Virus record (IMG/VR): IMGVR_UViG_3300047560_000604
Coordinates: 62,001-126,000 of that record
Source: a virus
Direction: 5' to 3' (one strand)
DNA length: 64,000 nucleotides
The notes beneath the pieces were generated by a model. The model saw only the letters and a list, made by a program, of their open reading frames with translations, was not told where the DNA came from and searched no databases. A program made the position numbers and the translations under genes. Position 1 is the first letter of the stretch. Each line of letters begins with the position of its first letter. This document shows, piece after piece, positions 23,773-32,734 of this stretch.

Positions 23773-26622
23773 ATGTCCCAGCAATTTATTGATTTTGGTA
23801 CTTTCCCTAATGATCCATCAGCGGATCCTATTAGAGCAGCGTTCCAGAAAATTCAAGATAACTTTAACGAGTTGTATAGCACTACGCTAGTATCCGGTGT
23901 AAGTAACGTTTACGTAGGTCCCGGTCTAGCACAGAATGATAACAGCGGTAACATCTTTATTACTGCGAACATCCCATATATCAAAATGCAAACCGCTAAT
24001 GGTTTGACAGTGGATCAAGGGTCATATAGTCCAACTAGCAACACTGCAAACGTTAGCGCAGCCGCAACACCTTTTGTTGTCGGTTTGTCTAATGCAATTT
24101 CGGCTAATAACGCTAACTTTTCCGGAAACGTAAGAATTGGTAGCTTGATTGCAACTAACGTAGGCTCTGGACTAACACCCAACGCTAACGTATCATACGA
24201 TCTGGGCACCCCATCTAGTCGTTGGAGAGATTTATACTTAAGCGGAAGTACGTTAGCGTTAGGTCCTCAAACAATCAGCGCAAACAGTGCTGGTGTTATT
24301 ATTTCTAACTTAATTGTATCTACAAACATTTCAGTGGGTAATGTTACTTTAACAGGTACATTGACGACTGCTAATATTTCTGCATCCGGTGTTGCTGCTG
24401 TCACTGGTACTGCAACAGTAGGTAATTTAACTACAGGTGGAAACATTGATGCTACTGGTTTGTTGAGTGTGGGTAGTAATGCATCTGTTGGCGGTAAACT
24501 AACAGTTACTGCCAATGCTAACGTAACAGGTAACGTAAACGTCACTGGTAACATTCGTTCTTCTGCTACTATATATGGTGAAATATCTGCTGGTAATATC
24601 GCAGCATCAGGTGATATAACTGGTACAGGTAACATTACTATTGGCGGAACTGCTACCATCACAGGAAATATTAGTGGTGCAAACTTACGTGCAGTAGGCG
24701 CAGCAAATATTACAGGTAACGCAAATGTAGGAGCTCATTTGACTGTTGTAGCAAATGCTACAGTCGGTGGATTGAGTGTCACATCGTATGTAAACACTGA
24801 CTTGTTACCGTATGGTAACGAGACCCAAGATTTAGGATCCCCAACACATAGATGGCGAGATTTGTTCCTAAGTGGCAATTCGTTGAAATTGGGAACCTCT
24901 ACTATCACATCTACTGGTGATGGTGGTATCGCAATTGACAGCGCAACAATCACCGGTAACTTAGACGTAGGGAATGTCACTGCTACGTATGTTCAAGGAA
25001 CATTGACTTCTTCTTCACAGCCAAATATCACTTCAGTGGGTATTTTAAGTAATCTTTCAGTTTCAGGGGATCTAAGTACAGGTAACATCTCGGTTGTAGG
25101 TGATTTAACTGCTGCAACTATGAATGTCACTGGCTCATTCAGTGCAACAACTATTACTGGTAACGTTGTAGTTCCCCCGGGTGGTGTAGTAGCTGCTCCA
25201 GGAAACACAACCCAACTATTATTCAATGATGACGGTAACACTGCTGCGGTTGCCGGCATGACATTTGATAAAGTTTCTAATCTATTAACTATTACAGGTA
25301 ACGTATCAGGTGGTAATATCGTAACATCAGGCGCAGTAGCGGCTGGTACAGGTGATATCACTACATTAAACTCTACAACTATCACTGCATCAGGTAATGT
25401 AACTGGTGCTAACTTGATTACTGCTGGTATCTTATCTGCATCAGGTAACGTATCAGGTGGCAACTTATCTACTAGTGGATTCTTGCAAGTAACCGGTAAT
25501 GCAAGTATGGGCAACATTACTGCTGTTAATTCTATTACCGGTAACGTTGTTTCTATCGCAGGCAATATTAGCGGTGCAAACCTAGTAGCAAGTGGAATAC
25601 TAAAAGTAGATGGTAATGCTAACGTTGGCAATTTGACAACGAACGAAGTAATCTCTGTAAGTGTAACATCAAGCGGAAACGTATCGGGTGGTAATTTAAC
25701 TACTGGTGGATTGATCTCAGCTACAGGTACTGTAACTGGTGGCAATTTAGTAACCAGCGGTGTATTGACAGCTACTGGAAACATTACAGGTGGTAACATT
25801 ACAACTGGCGGCGTGTTAAATGTAACTGGTAATGGTACATTTGGTAACGTATCAGGCGGAACATTCACTGCTACATTGTTTAGTGGTAATGGTTCTAGCA
25901 TCACTGGATTGAATATCTTAAATGCTAGTACAGTCGTGGCAGTTACAAGTGTAGCAGGTACTGGTTCTGTAGCAACATTAGGATTTAGTACACGCACTTT
26001 TGCACCATACTCAATTGGACAATCTATCACGATAGCAGGTGTCACACCTACTGGTTATAACGTAACTGCAACTGTAATAACATGTTCTGCATCAACTGTG
26101 ACATTCTCATGTACTGCAACTGGGTCTACTGGATTCGTTTCAGGTGTAGGTACTATTACTGGTGGAGCAAAGGCATCAGCGGCATTGCAAAGTGATACTG
26201 TAATATCAAGTAGTCAACCGAATATCACGAGTGTTGGTACGTTAACTGGACTAACATTGTCAGGTGGATTCACTGGTACTGATGTTACTTCAACTGGCTT
26301 CTTCTTAGCAAGTGTAGGTACTGGTGTCTCGGCAGCGGGTACTAATCAAGCCGGAGCGACACTATTGACTAAGCAGGTAAACGTGATTTCAACTGTTGCA
26401 ACAGGTATCAATGATGGTATTAAGTTACCGGCCCCAACAATTGGTATGCAACTTATCATTGTTAACACAACTGCATTCCCAGTGAAGATTTACCCTTCAA
26501 CTGGTGGAAATATTGATAGCTTGGCTACTAATGGATCATTCTCATTGGGTGCAGGCGCAAGATTGATGATTGTTGCTGCTACTGTAACTCAGTGGTACAC
26601 AATGGTCGGAGTTTATGGATAA
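23773..26622 (+). CDS. Long repetitive tail fibre protein
   Basis: This 949-residue protein is built of many imperfect repeats such as TGNVSGGNL and SGNVTGANLITAG, about 20 residues each, from about residue 170 to 640, which is the pattern of a trimeric beta-helical fibre shaft. The N-terminus (FIDFGTFPNDPSADPIRAAF) resembles a virion-attachment module shared by phage fibre proteins and by the proteins at 29453 and 27258. The C-terminus (FPVKIYPSTGGNIDSLATN) is a small conserved cap. It probably binds the host surface. The repeats make this region prone to recombination. Confidence 0.75.
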   Translation: MSQQFIDFGTFPNDPSADPIRAAFQKIQDNFNELYSTTLVSGVSNVYVGPGLAQNDNSGNIFITANIPYIKMQTANGLTVDQGSYSPTSNTANVSAAATPFVVGLSNAISANNANFSGNVRIGSLIATNVGSGLTPNANVSYDLGTPSSRWRDLYLSGSTLALGPQTISANSAGVIISNLIVSTNISVGNVTLTGTLTTANISASGVAAVTGTATVGNLTTGGNIDATGLLSVGSNASVGGKLTVTANANVTGNVNVTGNIRSSATIYGEISAGNIAASGDITGTGNITIGGTATITGNISGANLRAVGAANITGNANVGAHLTVVANATVGGLSVTSYVNTDLLPYGNETQDLGSPTHRWRDLFLSGNSLKLGTSTITSTGDGGIAIDSATITGNLDVGNVTATYVQGTLTSSSQPNITSVGILSNLSVSGDLSTGNISVVGDLTAATMNVTGSFSATTITGNVVVPPGGVVAAPGNTTQLLFNDDGNTAAVAGMTFDKVSNLLTITGNVSGGNIVTSGAVAAGTGDITTLNSTTITASGNVTGANLITAGILSASGNVSGGNLSTSGFLQVTGNASMGNITAVNSITGNVVSIAGNISGANLVASGILKVDGNANVGNLTTNEVISVSVTSSGNVSGGNLTTGGLISATGTVTGGNLVTSGVLTATGNITGGNITTGGVLNVTGNGTFGNVSGGTFTATLFSGNGSSITGLNILNASTVVAVTSVAGTGSVATLGFSTRTFAPYSIGQSITIAGVTPTGYNVTATVITCSASTVTFSCTATGSTGFVSGVGTITGGAKASAALQSDTVISSSQPNITSVGTLTGLTLSGGFTGTDVTSTGFFLASVGTGVSAAGTNQAGATLLTKQVNVISTVATGINDGIKLPAPTIGMQLIIVNTTAFPVKIYPSTGGNIDSLATNGSFSLGAGARLMIVAATVTQWYTMVGVYG

Positions 26623-26632
26623 AGGAAATTAA

Positions 26633-27256
26633 ATGATAACAGTAGATATTTTACAACAACTATGCCCTAAGACAAAACGTAGTGTCTTAGAACTATACGC
26701 AGTTCCATTACATGAGGTAGCTGAGTATTATGACATGTACGATAATATGCATCGTGCAGCAGCTTTCATAGCGCAAACAGCACATGAGTCGGGTGGCTTT
26801 CAATTCGTGAAAGAGAACTTAAACTACAGTGCTAAAGGGTTAATGGGGACCTTTAAAAAATATTTCCCCACAGAGGATCTTGCTAAACAATATGAAAGAA
26901 AGCCTGAAAAAATTGCTAATCGTGTTTATGCTAATCGTATGGGGAATGGAAGCGAGGAGTCTGGTGATGGATATCGTTTCTGTGGTCGCGGGCTTATCCA
27001 ATTAACCGGTAAGAACAACTATACTAAATTTGCAGAAGACTTGGGAATATCAGTGGAAGAAACAGTAGCTTACTTAGAAACACCCGCTGGAGCAGTTAGC
27101 TCTGCCGGTTGGTTCTGGGATAATAACAATTTGAATCAATACTGTGACAAAGATGATTTTGTTACATTGACAAAAAGAATCAACGGCGGTACGATTGGTT
27201 TAGAAGATAGACAACATCATTATCACTTAGCATTAGACTTATTGCAAGGTCATTAA
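26633..27256 (+). CDS. GH19 endolysin (chitinase/lysozyme fold)
   Basis: This 207-residue protein has the GH19 signature: the catalytic Glu in AQTAHESGGF (E52), a central segment with YANRMGNGSEESGDGYRFCGRG containing the second acidic site, and GLIQLTGKNNY. GH19 lysozymes cut the peptidoglycan glycan chain. There is no signal peptide, so as an endolysin it would need a holin. It sits between two tail-fibre-type genes, so a tail-associated lysin is another possibility. A second GH19 enzyme is at 58207. Confidence 0.88.
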   Translation: MITVDILQQLCPKTKRSVLELYAVPLHEVAEYYDMYDNMHRAAAFIAQTAHESGGFQFVKENLNYSAKGLMGTFKKYFPTEDLAKQYERKPEKIANRVYANRMGNGSEESGDGYRFCGRGLIQLTGKNNYTKFAEDLGISVEETVAYLETPAGAVSSAGWFWDNNNLNQYCDKDDFVTLTKRINGGTIGLEDRQHHYHLALDLLQGH

Positions 27257-27257
27257 T

Positions 27258-29432
27258 ATGTCACAACCAAATTGGATCACGCCAGCTGGCTCGTTGGGAT
27301 TATTCCCATCTGGACTAGCATTTAATGTCTCGTTCTTAGCACAGCCAGTTTCTCCTGCAGCTACGGTAAACTACTTATTATTGAATGGTACTTTACCTGT
27401 GGGTATGGACAGTGATCCTGTTAAGTTTTCTAATTTGGGTGTATTGTCGGGTACTCCCCAAAACGTAGCAGTAGAAACAATTCATACGTTTACAATCCGT
27501 GCTGTGGATAACATGGGTGGAATCAAAGATAGAACATTCTCAATAAAAATATTTGGTTCTGAGTGGGTTCACATCGAAACACAACCAGGCGAAATCTTAA
27601 ACATCATAGATAGTCAATATGTTGATTATACAATTAACGTAGCTAACCCTGTTATAGGTACTGATTATAGAGTAACACTAAGTTCAGGCATTCTCCCACC
27701 GGGATTATTCATGGATACAACTGGTAGAATTACAGGATATCCTGAGCCACCTATATTGTTAAACGGGTCGCCAACTACAAAGACATATGAGTTTAGTGTG
27801 CAACTGACTAGTCACTTAGGTATAGATAATAAAATATACTCTATCACAGTGAGAAACTTTAGTTTAAATCACCCACCAAACACAAGAGTACCTGCAATTA
27901 TTAACAACACACCGGTAGTACAGCCATTGGATCCTGAGGATCCATACTACGGATACTATTTACCAGAAGACAATATTATCCCTACAGTTCGTTCAGGTGA
28001 ATACTTCTCGTTCAAAGTCATTGGGTATGATTTTGATAGAAATAGAATAACGTATCAGTACAGTAAACTACCAACCGGCTTGACTGGAGATCCAAACACG
28101 GGATGGATTACGGGAACCCCTATTCTTCCTCCTGATAGTATTGCTAAATTTGATATAGCAGTGACAGTATCAAAGGCTATGAATACTAGTATCGTTAGCA
28201 GCCCTGAAGTATTTCAAATGACAATCACAAACGGTATAACCGAAGACATTGTTTGGAATACAGTCGCTAATTTAGGCACAGTAAATAACGGATCGATAAG
28301 TGAATTGTTCGTTAAAGCGACTTCTGCACAGACTATTGAATACAGATTATTAGATGGAGCTTTGCCACCTAACTTAGAACTACTATCTAATGGACAGATT
28401 GTAGGTAGAATTCCTAACCAACCAGACGTGAATGGTTTGTTGAAAGAAGGAACATCATCAACTTACACTTTTACTATTAGAGCATATAATCCTATATACC
28501 CGGTGGTAAGTAATGATAGAACGTTTACATTAACAATCTATCAAAAATACAAAGTACCTACAGAAAATCTGTACTTCAAAGCTACACCTAATGTTAAGGG
28601 AAGAACTATAATTCAATCTTTGCTCACTGATGATACATTGATACCTACTGAGTATCTATACAGAGCAGAAGATCCTTACTTCGGTAAAGCAACAGATGTT
28701 AGATATGTACATATCTATGGTATGGAACCTTATAACTTGTCAACGTACATCGAAGCGGTTGGTACTAGTCATTACAACCGAAAAGTTGTATTGGGTGAAA
28801 TTAAAACTGCTGTAGCAAGAGATAGTAATGGCAACATCTTGTATGAAGTAGTATATGCTGACATAGTAGACGATTTGATAAATGCAAACGGAGTCTCAAT
28901 TCCGCAGGAAATTATTTGGCCAAGAAGAATCCCATTAGACTTGGGTCCTTACTTTGTAACCAATAATCAACTCTTTGTATCATCGGGTACTATATATGAT
29001 AGTTTCACTGGTGGATTTGTTAGAAACTTAAATCCAGCTAGTACTACAAACATGCGTACTGAATTAACCGATAGACTTGTTCAAAATCAAAGTCAAGACA
29101 TACTACCATTATGGATGACAAGTCAGCAAATAAACGGTAACACATTGGGTTACGTACAAGCGTGGGTCATTGCATATACATTGCCAGGATACGCTGAGAC
29201 TATTAAAGACAACATTAACAATAACTGGGAGTATACTTTAAATCTAATAGATTTTTCTATAGACAGATTCAACGTAGACCGTAGCGGTACGTTTGACTAT
29301 AACACGAATCTCTATTCTGGTGCATGGACTAACTTACCTAGTGCAACCCCCACACCAGACCCGATGGATCAATACGACATTCCTGTACTGTTCCCTAGAA
29401 AAACTATTTTACCTAAGACAGTAGACTACTAA
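27258..29432 (+). CDS. Tail fibre / adhesin with Ig-like (He_PIG-type) domains
   Basis: This 724-residue protein has repeated domains of the putative-Ig (cadherin-like) type, each with a L-P-x-G-L pattern: GTLPVGM (about residue 45), GILPPGL (about 145), KLPTGLTGD (about 272) and GALPPNLEL (about 370), each followed by G-x-I/L-x-G and a TFTI(R) strand. Such modules make extended rods on phage fibres and bacterial adhesins. The last ~270 residues have no recognised domain and would include a host-contact tip. It starts 1 nt after the lysin gene. Confidence 0.75.
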   Translation: MSQPNWITPAGSLGLFPSGLAFNVSFLAQPVSPAATVNYLLLNGTLPVGMDSDPVKFSNLGVLSGTPQNVAVETIHTFTIRAVDNMGGIKDRTFSIKIFGSEWVHIETQPGEILNIIDSQYVDYTINVANPVIGTDYRVTLSSGILPPGLFMDTTGRITGYPEPPILLNGSPTTKTYEFSVQLTSHLGIDNKIYSITVRNFSLNHPPNTRVPAIINNTPVVQPLDPEDPYYGYYLPEDNIIPTVRSGEYFSFKVIGYDFDRNRITYQYSKLPTGLTGDPNTGWITGTPILPPDSIAKFDIAVTVSKAMNTSIVSSPEVFQMTITNGITEDIVWNTVANLGTVNNGSISELFVKATSAQTIEYRLLDGALPPNLELLSNGQIVGRIPNQPDVNGLLKEGTSSTYTFTIRAYNPIYPVVSNDRTFTLTIYQKYKVPTENLYFKATPNVKGRTIIQSLLTDDTLIPTEYLYRAEDPYFGKATDVRYVHIYGMEPYNLSTYIEAVGTSHYNRKVVLGEIKTAVARDSNGNILYEVVYADIVDDLINANGVSIPQEIIWPRRIPLDLGPYFVTNNQLFVSSGTIYDSFTGGFVRNLNPASTTNMRTELTDRLVQNQSQDILPLWMTSQQINGNTLGYVQAWVIAYTLPGYAETIKDNINNNWEYTLNLIDFSIDRFNVDRSGTFDYNTNLYSGAWTNLPSATPTPDPMDQYDIPVLFPRKTILPKTVDY

Positions 29433-29435
29433 ATA
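29428..29435 (+). promoter_or_regulatory. Candidate late promoter box (ACTAAATA variant)
   Basis: This box variant overlaps the stop of the adhesin gene and lies 18 nt before ATG 29453. The same variant is found upstream of 52080. Confidence 0.45.
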
Positions 29436-29452
29436 TATAACGGAATAACATT

Positions 29453-30256
29453 ATGAGCAACATAAACACAAACGCAATCGACACGACTTACCCTACTCCA
29501 GGTGTGAACAATAGCACACAGGGATTTAGAGACAATTTTACTAGTATTAAGCAAAATTTAAATGCTGCTGGTACTGAAATTTCAGATATCCAAAGCAAAG
29601 CAATAGTTAAGTCAGCATTGACCGGCACGTCACTTAACAATGATATGGCTAACACTTTGCTTAGTAATGCAGCGATACAAGGATTTCGTGCCAAGACGTA
29701 CAATTTAGGATCAAACTTAGCTGAGACTGTATTAGTAAACGTAAGCAAGGCTGATGTTCAATATGGTACTATTACTCAGAATACGGCTATTACTTTTGCT
29801 GCTTGGCCACCTAGTGGAACTCAAGCTAATGTTCAATTGATTTTGACTGTGGCAAATTCATCTGCTTATATTACATTCCCTACAACAACTGTTAACTCAA
29901 GCGGTAACATTGTAACTGGTATGAACCCTAGTGCTAGATTATTAGAAAACTATTCTAGCAACGGAGCCATTGTTGCTGATACTACCTACACTAATATGGT
30001 TAGTATTCCTAGCGGCGTCACGGAACTTCACTATAATTTCTCTACTATTGATTGCGGTGCAACTCTAGACGTAGAACCTACAAATAGAAACCAAAAAGCT
30101 GACCAAATTACTACTAGAACACCTACACGTACTGGCTTGCGCGGCGACATGCCCGGACATGTGTGTGCAGATGGTAGCTATATGTATGTTTGTGTGGGCA
30201 CATATGATGGTACGACTACTATTTGGGGTAAAGTGGCATTAACCGCTGTCAGTTAA
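29453..30256 (+). CDS. Virion fibre-associated protein
   Basis: This 267-residue protein begins with NINTNAIDTTYPTPGVNNST and GFRDNFTSIKQNL, a phage module found at the start of fibre proteins that count up from a set of samples; the 949-residue fibre at 23773 begins with a similar GFRDNF-like theme. The rest is beta-rich with a C-terminal GSYMYVCVGTYDGTTTIWGK strand pair typical of fibre tips. It follows the adhesin gene, so it likely belongs to the same surface structure. Confidence 0.6.
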   Translation: MSNINTNAIDTTYPTPGVNNSTQGFRDNFTSIKQNLNAAGTEISDIQSKAIVKSALTGTSLNNDMANTLLSNAAIQGFRAKTYNLGSNLAETVLVNVSKADVQYGTITQNTAITFAAWPPSGTQANVQLILTVANSSAYITFPTTTVNSSGNIVTGMNPSARLLENYSSNGAIVADTTYTNMVSIPSGVTELHYNFSTIDCGATLDVEPTNRNQKADQITTRTPTRTGLRGDMPGHVCADGSYMYVCVGTYDGTTTIWGKVALTAVS

Positions 30257-30290
30257 TTTTTCACTACGTTCAGATACATTAAATATCTGA

Positions 30291-30524
30291 ATGCAACATC
30301 CTTTCATCACAGACCTAAGCGACAAGTCTATGGAAGACTTGGTAACCATAATGGGTGACTTAACCAAAAAACTTAATTTTGCATATAGAATGCAAAATTC
30401 TGCCATGGTTGGTCAACTGCATATGATTATGGAAAGTTACAAGAACGAGTACAACAAACGCATGGACGCTCTCTATAAGAAACAAAATCTAAACAACAGT
30501 ATTAACATACAGGATAACAAATGA
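30291..30524 (+). CDS. Small helical T4-like protein, unknown
   Basis: This 77-residue protein, starting MQHPFITDLSDKSMEDL, is almost wholly helical, with a likely coiled coil in its C-terminal half (Met/Lys/Tyr-rich). I recall similar proteins in marine T4-like phages without function. An ATTAAATA variant late box lies at 30278-30285, only 5 nt before the ATG. It overlaps the next gene by 4 nt (ATGA). Confidence 0.65.
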   Translation: MQHPFITDLSDKSMEDLVTIMGDLTKKLNFAYRMQNSAMVGQLHMIMESYKNEYNKRMDALYKKQNLNNSINIQDNK

Positions 30525-31126
30525 CAGCAAGAATTAGTAGAAATTTTGAATTTATGGCTGGAGTAACATTCGATAACGAGTTCTATATGAACAGTTATGA
30601 TGTAACAACTACATTTACAGTAGAAACAGATTCAATCGAGGAACAAAACATTGCCCTTGAACGAATCAAATACTTATTGAACGAAGCACTAGAGCATTCT
30701 GTATTCTTACGTGACACTGATACTGAGGGTTTTGATAGGTTTACTGATGCAGGCATTAAAGTATGTACATTACCCGAAGATCCTTATGACCAAATCATCG
30801 GTATCATGTTGTTAGTAAAGATGAATGCTATATCTGAAGGTAGATTAGTAGCTAGTGATATCGAGATTACTTCACGCATGAGTGATGGTGTATATTGTAT
30901 GCACTCTATCGAAGAAAATATCGGCCCATTCAACAACAAGGGATGGTGGAACGATACTACTCCTAAAATCAATTCTATCGCACCAAAGTCTAGGGGTAAA
31001 AAGGTTGTTAAGCTAACCAAAACACCAAGTGCTTGGGATGAGTTGTCATTGGGTTGGGTTACTAAACCGATCGAACGCATAACAAATGAAGTTGTGTTTG
31101 CTAGTTTTGACAAATTGGACAAATAA
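30521..31126 (+). CDS. Unknown protein, possible T-fold
   Basis: This 201-residue protein starts ISRNFEFMAGVTF, then a strand YDVTTTFTVETDS, a helix pair, and LLNEALEHSVFL. Strand-strand-helix-helix order resembles the T-fold (QueD/6-pyruvoyl-tetrahydropterin synthase), but the zinc-binding His residues of QueD are absent. So an active QueD is unlikely. I give this as a weak structural resemblance only. It is coupled to the small gene upstream. Confidence 0.55.
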   Translation: MTARISRNFEFMAGVTFDNEFYMNSYDVTTTFTVETDSIEEQNIALERIKYLLNEALEHSVFLRDTDTEGFDRFTDAGIKVCTLPEDPYDQIIGIMLLVKMNAISEGRLVASDIEITSRMSDGVYCMHSIEENIGPFNNKGWWNDTTPKINSIAPKSRGKKVVKLTKTPSAWDELSLGWVTKPIERITNEVVFASFDKLDK

Positions 31127-31129
31127 GTG

Positions 31130-31158
31130 TTGCATTACATCTGATGTTGTGTTATCAT
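31130..31158 (+). promoter_or_regulatory. Early sigma70-type promoter, start codon near +1
   Basis: TTGCAT (31130-31135) and TATCAT (31153-31158) are separated by 17 bp. Transcription should start about 6-7 nt later, that is at or next to ATG 31165, giving an almost leaderless messenger. Confidence 0.7.
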
Positions 31159-31164
31159 TGATAG

Positions 31165-31674
31165 ATGCAAACTGATATTTACGGCAGACAGATTTTAAAT
31201 GAAGATGATTTGTGCAACCTTTTCTTACAAGACCCTACACGAATCATCAAACGTGCCTACGTAGACAAACAAATCAACTTTAATGATGCAATCGTTAACG
31301 TTGACAACGTTCCCAAACTTGAAGTGTACCAAGAACTGGATCTAACACTTGACCAATTCGATAAACATCAGCAGAACAAATGGTTAATGCCCACTGAGTA
31401 CGCTGAATTGGATATTGCCAAATACTTACTAGACTTGTGTACTACGGATCACGAATTACAGCGTGTGGGTGAAGAATTGTTATTGTTTCAAGAACGAGAC
31501 ATGTTCCCATTACTCTGTTACTGTAAGTACTTAGTTGATACAATGCGTACTAACAAGGTAATCTGGGGAGTAGGTAGAGGCTCTAGTGTGTCTAGTTACG
31601 TTCTATACCTGATTGGAGTACACCGTATAAATAGTTTGCATTATGACTTGTCAATAGACGAGTTTCTAAAATAG
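31165..31674 (+). CDS. DnaE-like fragment (Pol III alpha palm-region segment)
   Basis: This is a 169-residue protein. Its C-terminal ~60 residues (VIWGVGRGSSVSSYVLYLIG, GRGS at about 137-140, then HRINSLHYDLSIDEFL) match the GPGRGSAAGS...YGLLFERFL segment of bacterial DNA polymerase III alpha (DnaE), which precedes the catalytic aspartates. The catalytic residues and the rest of DnaE are absent, so it is not a polymerase. It could bind the host clamp loader, clamp or primer-template; this is inference. It precedes the replication genes gp31/gp44 region and is early by promoter. Confidence 0.7.
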   Translation: MQTDIYGRQILNEDDLCNLFLQDPTRIIKRAYVDKQINFNDAIVNVDNVPKLEVYQELDLTLDQFDKHQQNKWLMPTEYAELDIAKYLLDLCTTDHELQRVGEELLLFQERDMFPLLCYCKYLVDTMRTNKVIWGVGRGSSVSSYVLYLIGVHRINSLHYDLSIDEFLK

Positions 31675-31683
31675 GAGAAAAAA

Positions 31684-31998
31684 ATGGCAATACAAAGAAC
31701 TGCACAGGGAAAAATGGTAGATATGTCACAATTGGCTGCACGTAACGAAAAGGTTAGAGCAGTGGGTAACATGAACGTTAACGCTAGAGGTGACGTAGTT
31801 GATAGTCATAACAAAGTTATCACGGATAACACTAAACGAGTAAAGCCTAGCTATCAAAACGTAGTCAGTAAACCAGCAACTCAACAAGCCCCGGCGCCAG
31901 TGAAGCCAACACAACCAACAATTCAACCAGACGAACCCGTTGAATTGACCAAAGAAGAACAAGAACTTTTTGATGATGACGAGGATATTGTCAAGTGA
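31684..31998 (+). CDS. Small conserved T4-like protein, unknown
   Basis: This 104-residue protein has a conserved N-terminal half (NEKVRAVGNMNVNARGDVVD) and a Pro/Gln/Thr-rich, then acidic (EEQELFDDDED) C-terminus. My recollection is that similar proteins occur next to the gp31/gp44 region in marine T4-likes. It has a good AGGAG ribosome-binding site and overlaps the gp31-like gene by 4 nt. Unknown function. Confidence 0.65.
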   Translation: MAIQRTAQGKMVDMSQLAARNEKVRAVGNMNVNARGDVVDSHNKVITDNTKRVKPSYQNVVSKPATQQAPAPVKPTQPTIQPDEPVELTKEEQELFDDDEDIVK

Positions 31999-32375
31999 TT
32001 GAAGAAAAGAAACTATCTTTTGAACCTCACAGGTTCAACAAAGACCAATTCAAAGCAATTGGAGACCATGTTATCGTGTGTGATATGGATTTCGAAGAAC
32101 GTATTACTCACAGTGGTATCGTATTGCCAAATGACGATATGAAGTCGGCAGGTATTCGCCCACGATGGGCAAGAATCTATGCTGTTGGGCCTGACCAGAA
32201 AGACCCTGAACTAGTTGTAGGCAAGTGGATTTGGATTAGTCATGGTCGTTGGACTCGCGGTGTTAATATTGAAGATGAAGAGGGTAAAAAGACCATACGC
32301 AGAGTAGATAATAATGATATACTACTTGCATCAGATGAACCTGTACACGATATGACATGGAGTGATAAGATATAA
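31995..32375 (+). CDS. gp31: GroES-like co-chaperonin (T4 gp31-like)
   Basis: This 126-residue protein has a GroES-fold layout: FKAIGDHVIVCDMD, a mobile-loop region (about residues 37-50, HSGIVLPND), then RPRWARIYAVGPD and VGKWIWISHGRW, ending NDILLAS. T4 gp31 replaces GroES on host GroEL and enlarges the folding chamber so that the major capsid protein can fold. The mobile loop with the hydrophobic G-I-V-L is present. It is encoded just upstream of the clamp loader. Confidence 0.8.
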   Translation: MIEEKKLSFEPHRFNKDQFKAIGDHVIVCDMDFEERITHSGIVLPNDDMKSAGIRPRWARIYAVGPDQKDPELVVGKWIWISHGRWTRGVNIEDEEGKKTIRRVDNNDILLASDEPVHDMTWSDKI

Positions 32376-32734
32376 TGAAATGGTTTTTCAAGTGGTTGCG
32401 TAATGGCATCAATACAGTTGATAAAGAGGATAGAGAAGCTGAACAAAGAGCAGTCGAAACTATCACAATGCCCAAGATTAATATTGGATTAAAGACATAT
32501 AAAAATAGAAACGCTATTGCAGGTGCGACAGCATCAAGCGATGGGCACATCCATTTAAGTCAATCACCTATGAACTTTAGAATCTACCCAGCAACGGGTG
32601 GACATATCGTTGAGTATAGCTATTACAACGAACGTAAAGATACAAATGACCAAGCACTACATTTAATACCCAGTGATCTTGACTTAGGCACAGAACTTGC
32701 TAAAATTATGACTTTAGAGGCATTGAAACGATGA
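32375..32734 (+). CDS. Conserved T4-like protein, unknown
   Basis: This 119-residue protein starts with a short amphipathic basic helix (MKWFFKWLRN) and has a conserved MNFRIYPATGGHIVEYSYYN segment and a C-terminal helix. Proteins like this precede gp44 in other marine T4-likes, as far as I recall. It overlaps genes on both sides (TAATG upstream, ATGA downstream), so it belongs to the gp31-gp44 operon. Function unknown. Confidence 0.65.
   Translation: MKWFFKWLRNGINTVDKEDREAEQRAVETITMPKINIGLKTYKNRNAIAGATASSDGHIHLSQSPMNFRIYPATGGHIVEYSYYNERKDTNDQALHLIPSDLDLGTELAKIMTLEALKR

Noticed and set aside
23773-26622. Regular repeats that might look like a CRISPR array or tandem-repeat locus
   Set aside because: The repeats are in frame in one long coding region and vary in the way typical of fibre-shaft repeats.
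30521-31126. Active QueD/6-pyruvoyl-tetrahydropterin synthase
   Set aside because: Only the strand-helix order resembles the fold; the zinc-binding His residues are not present.
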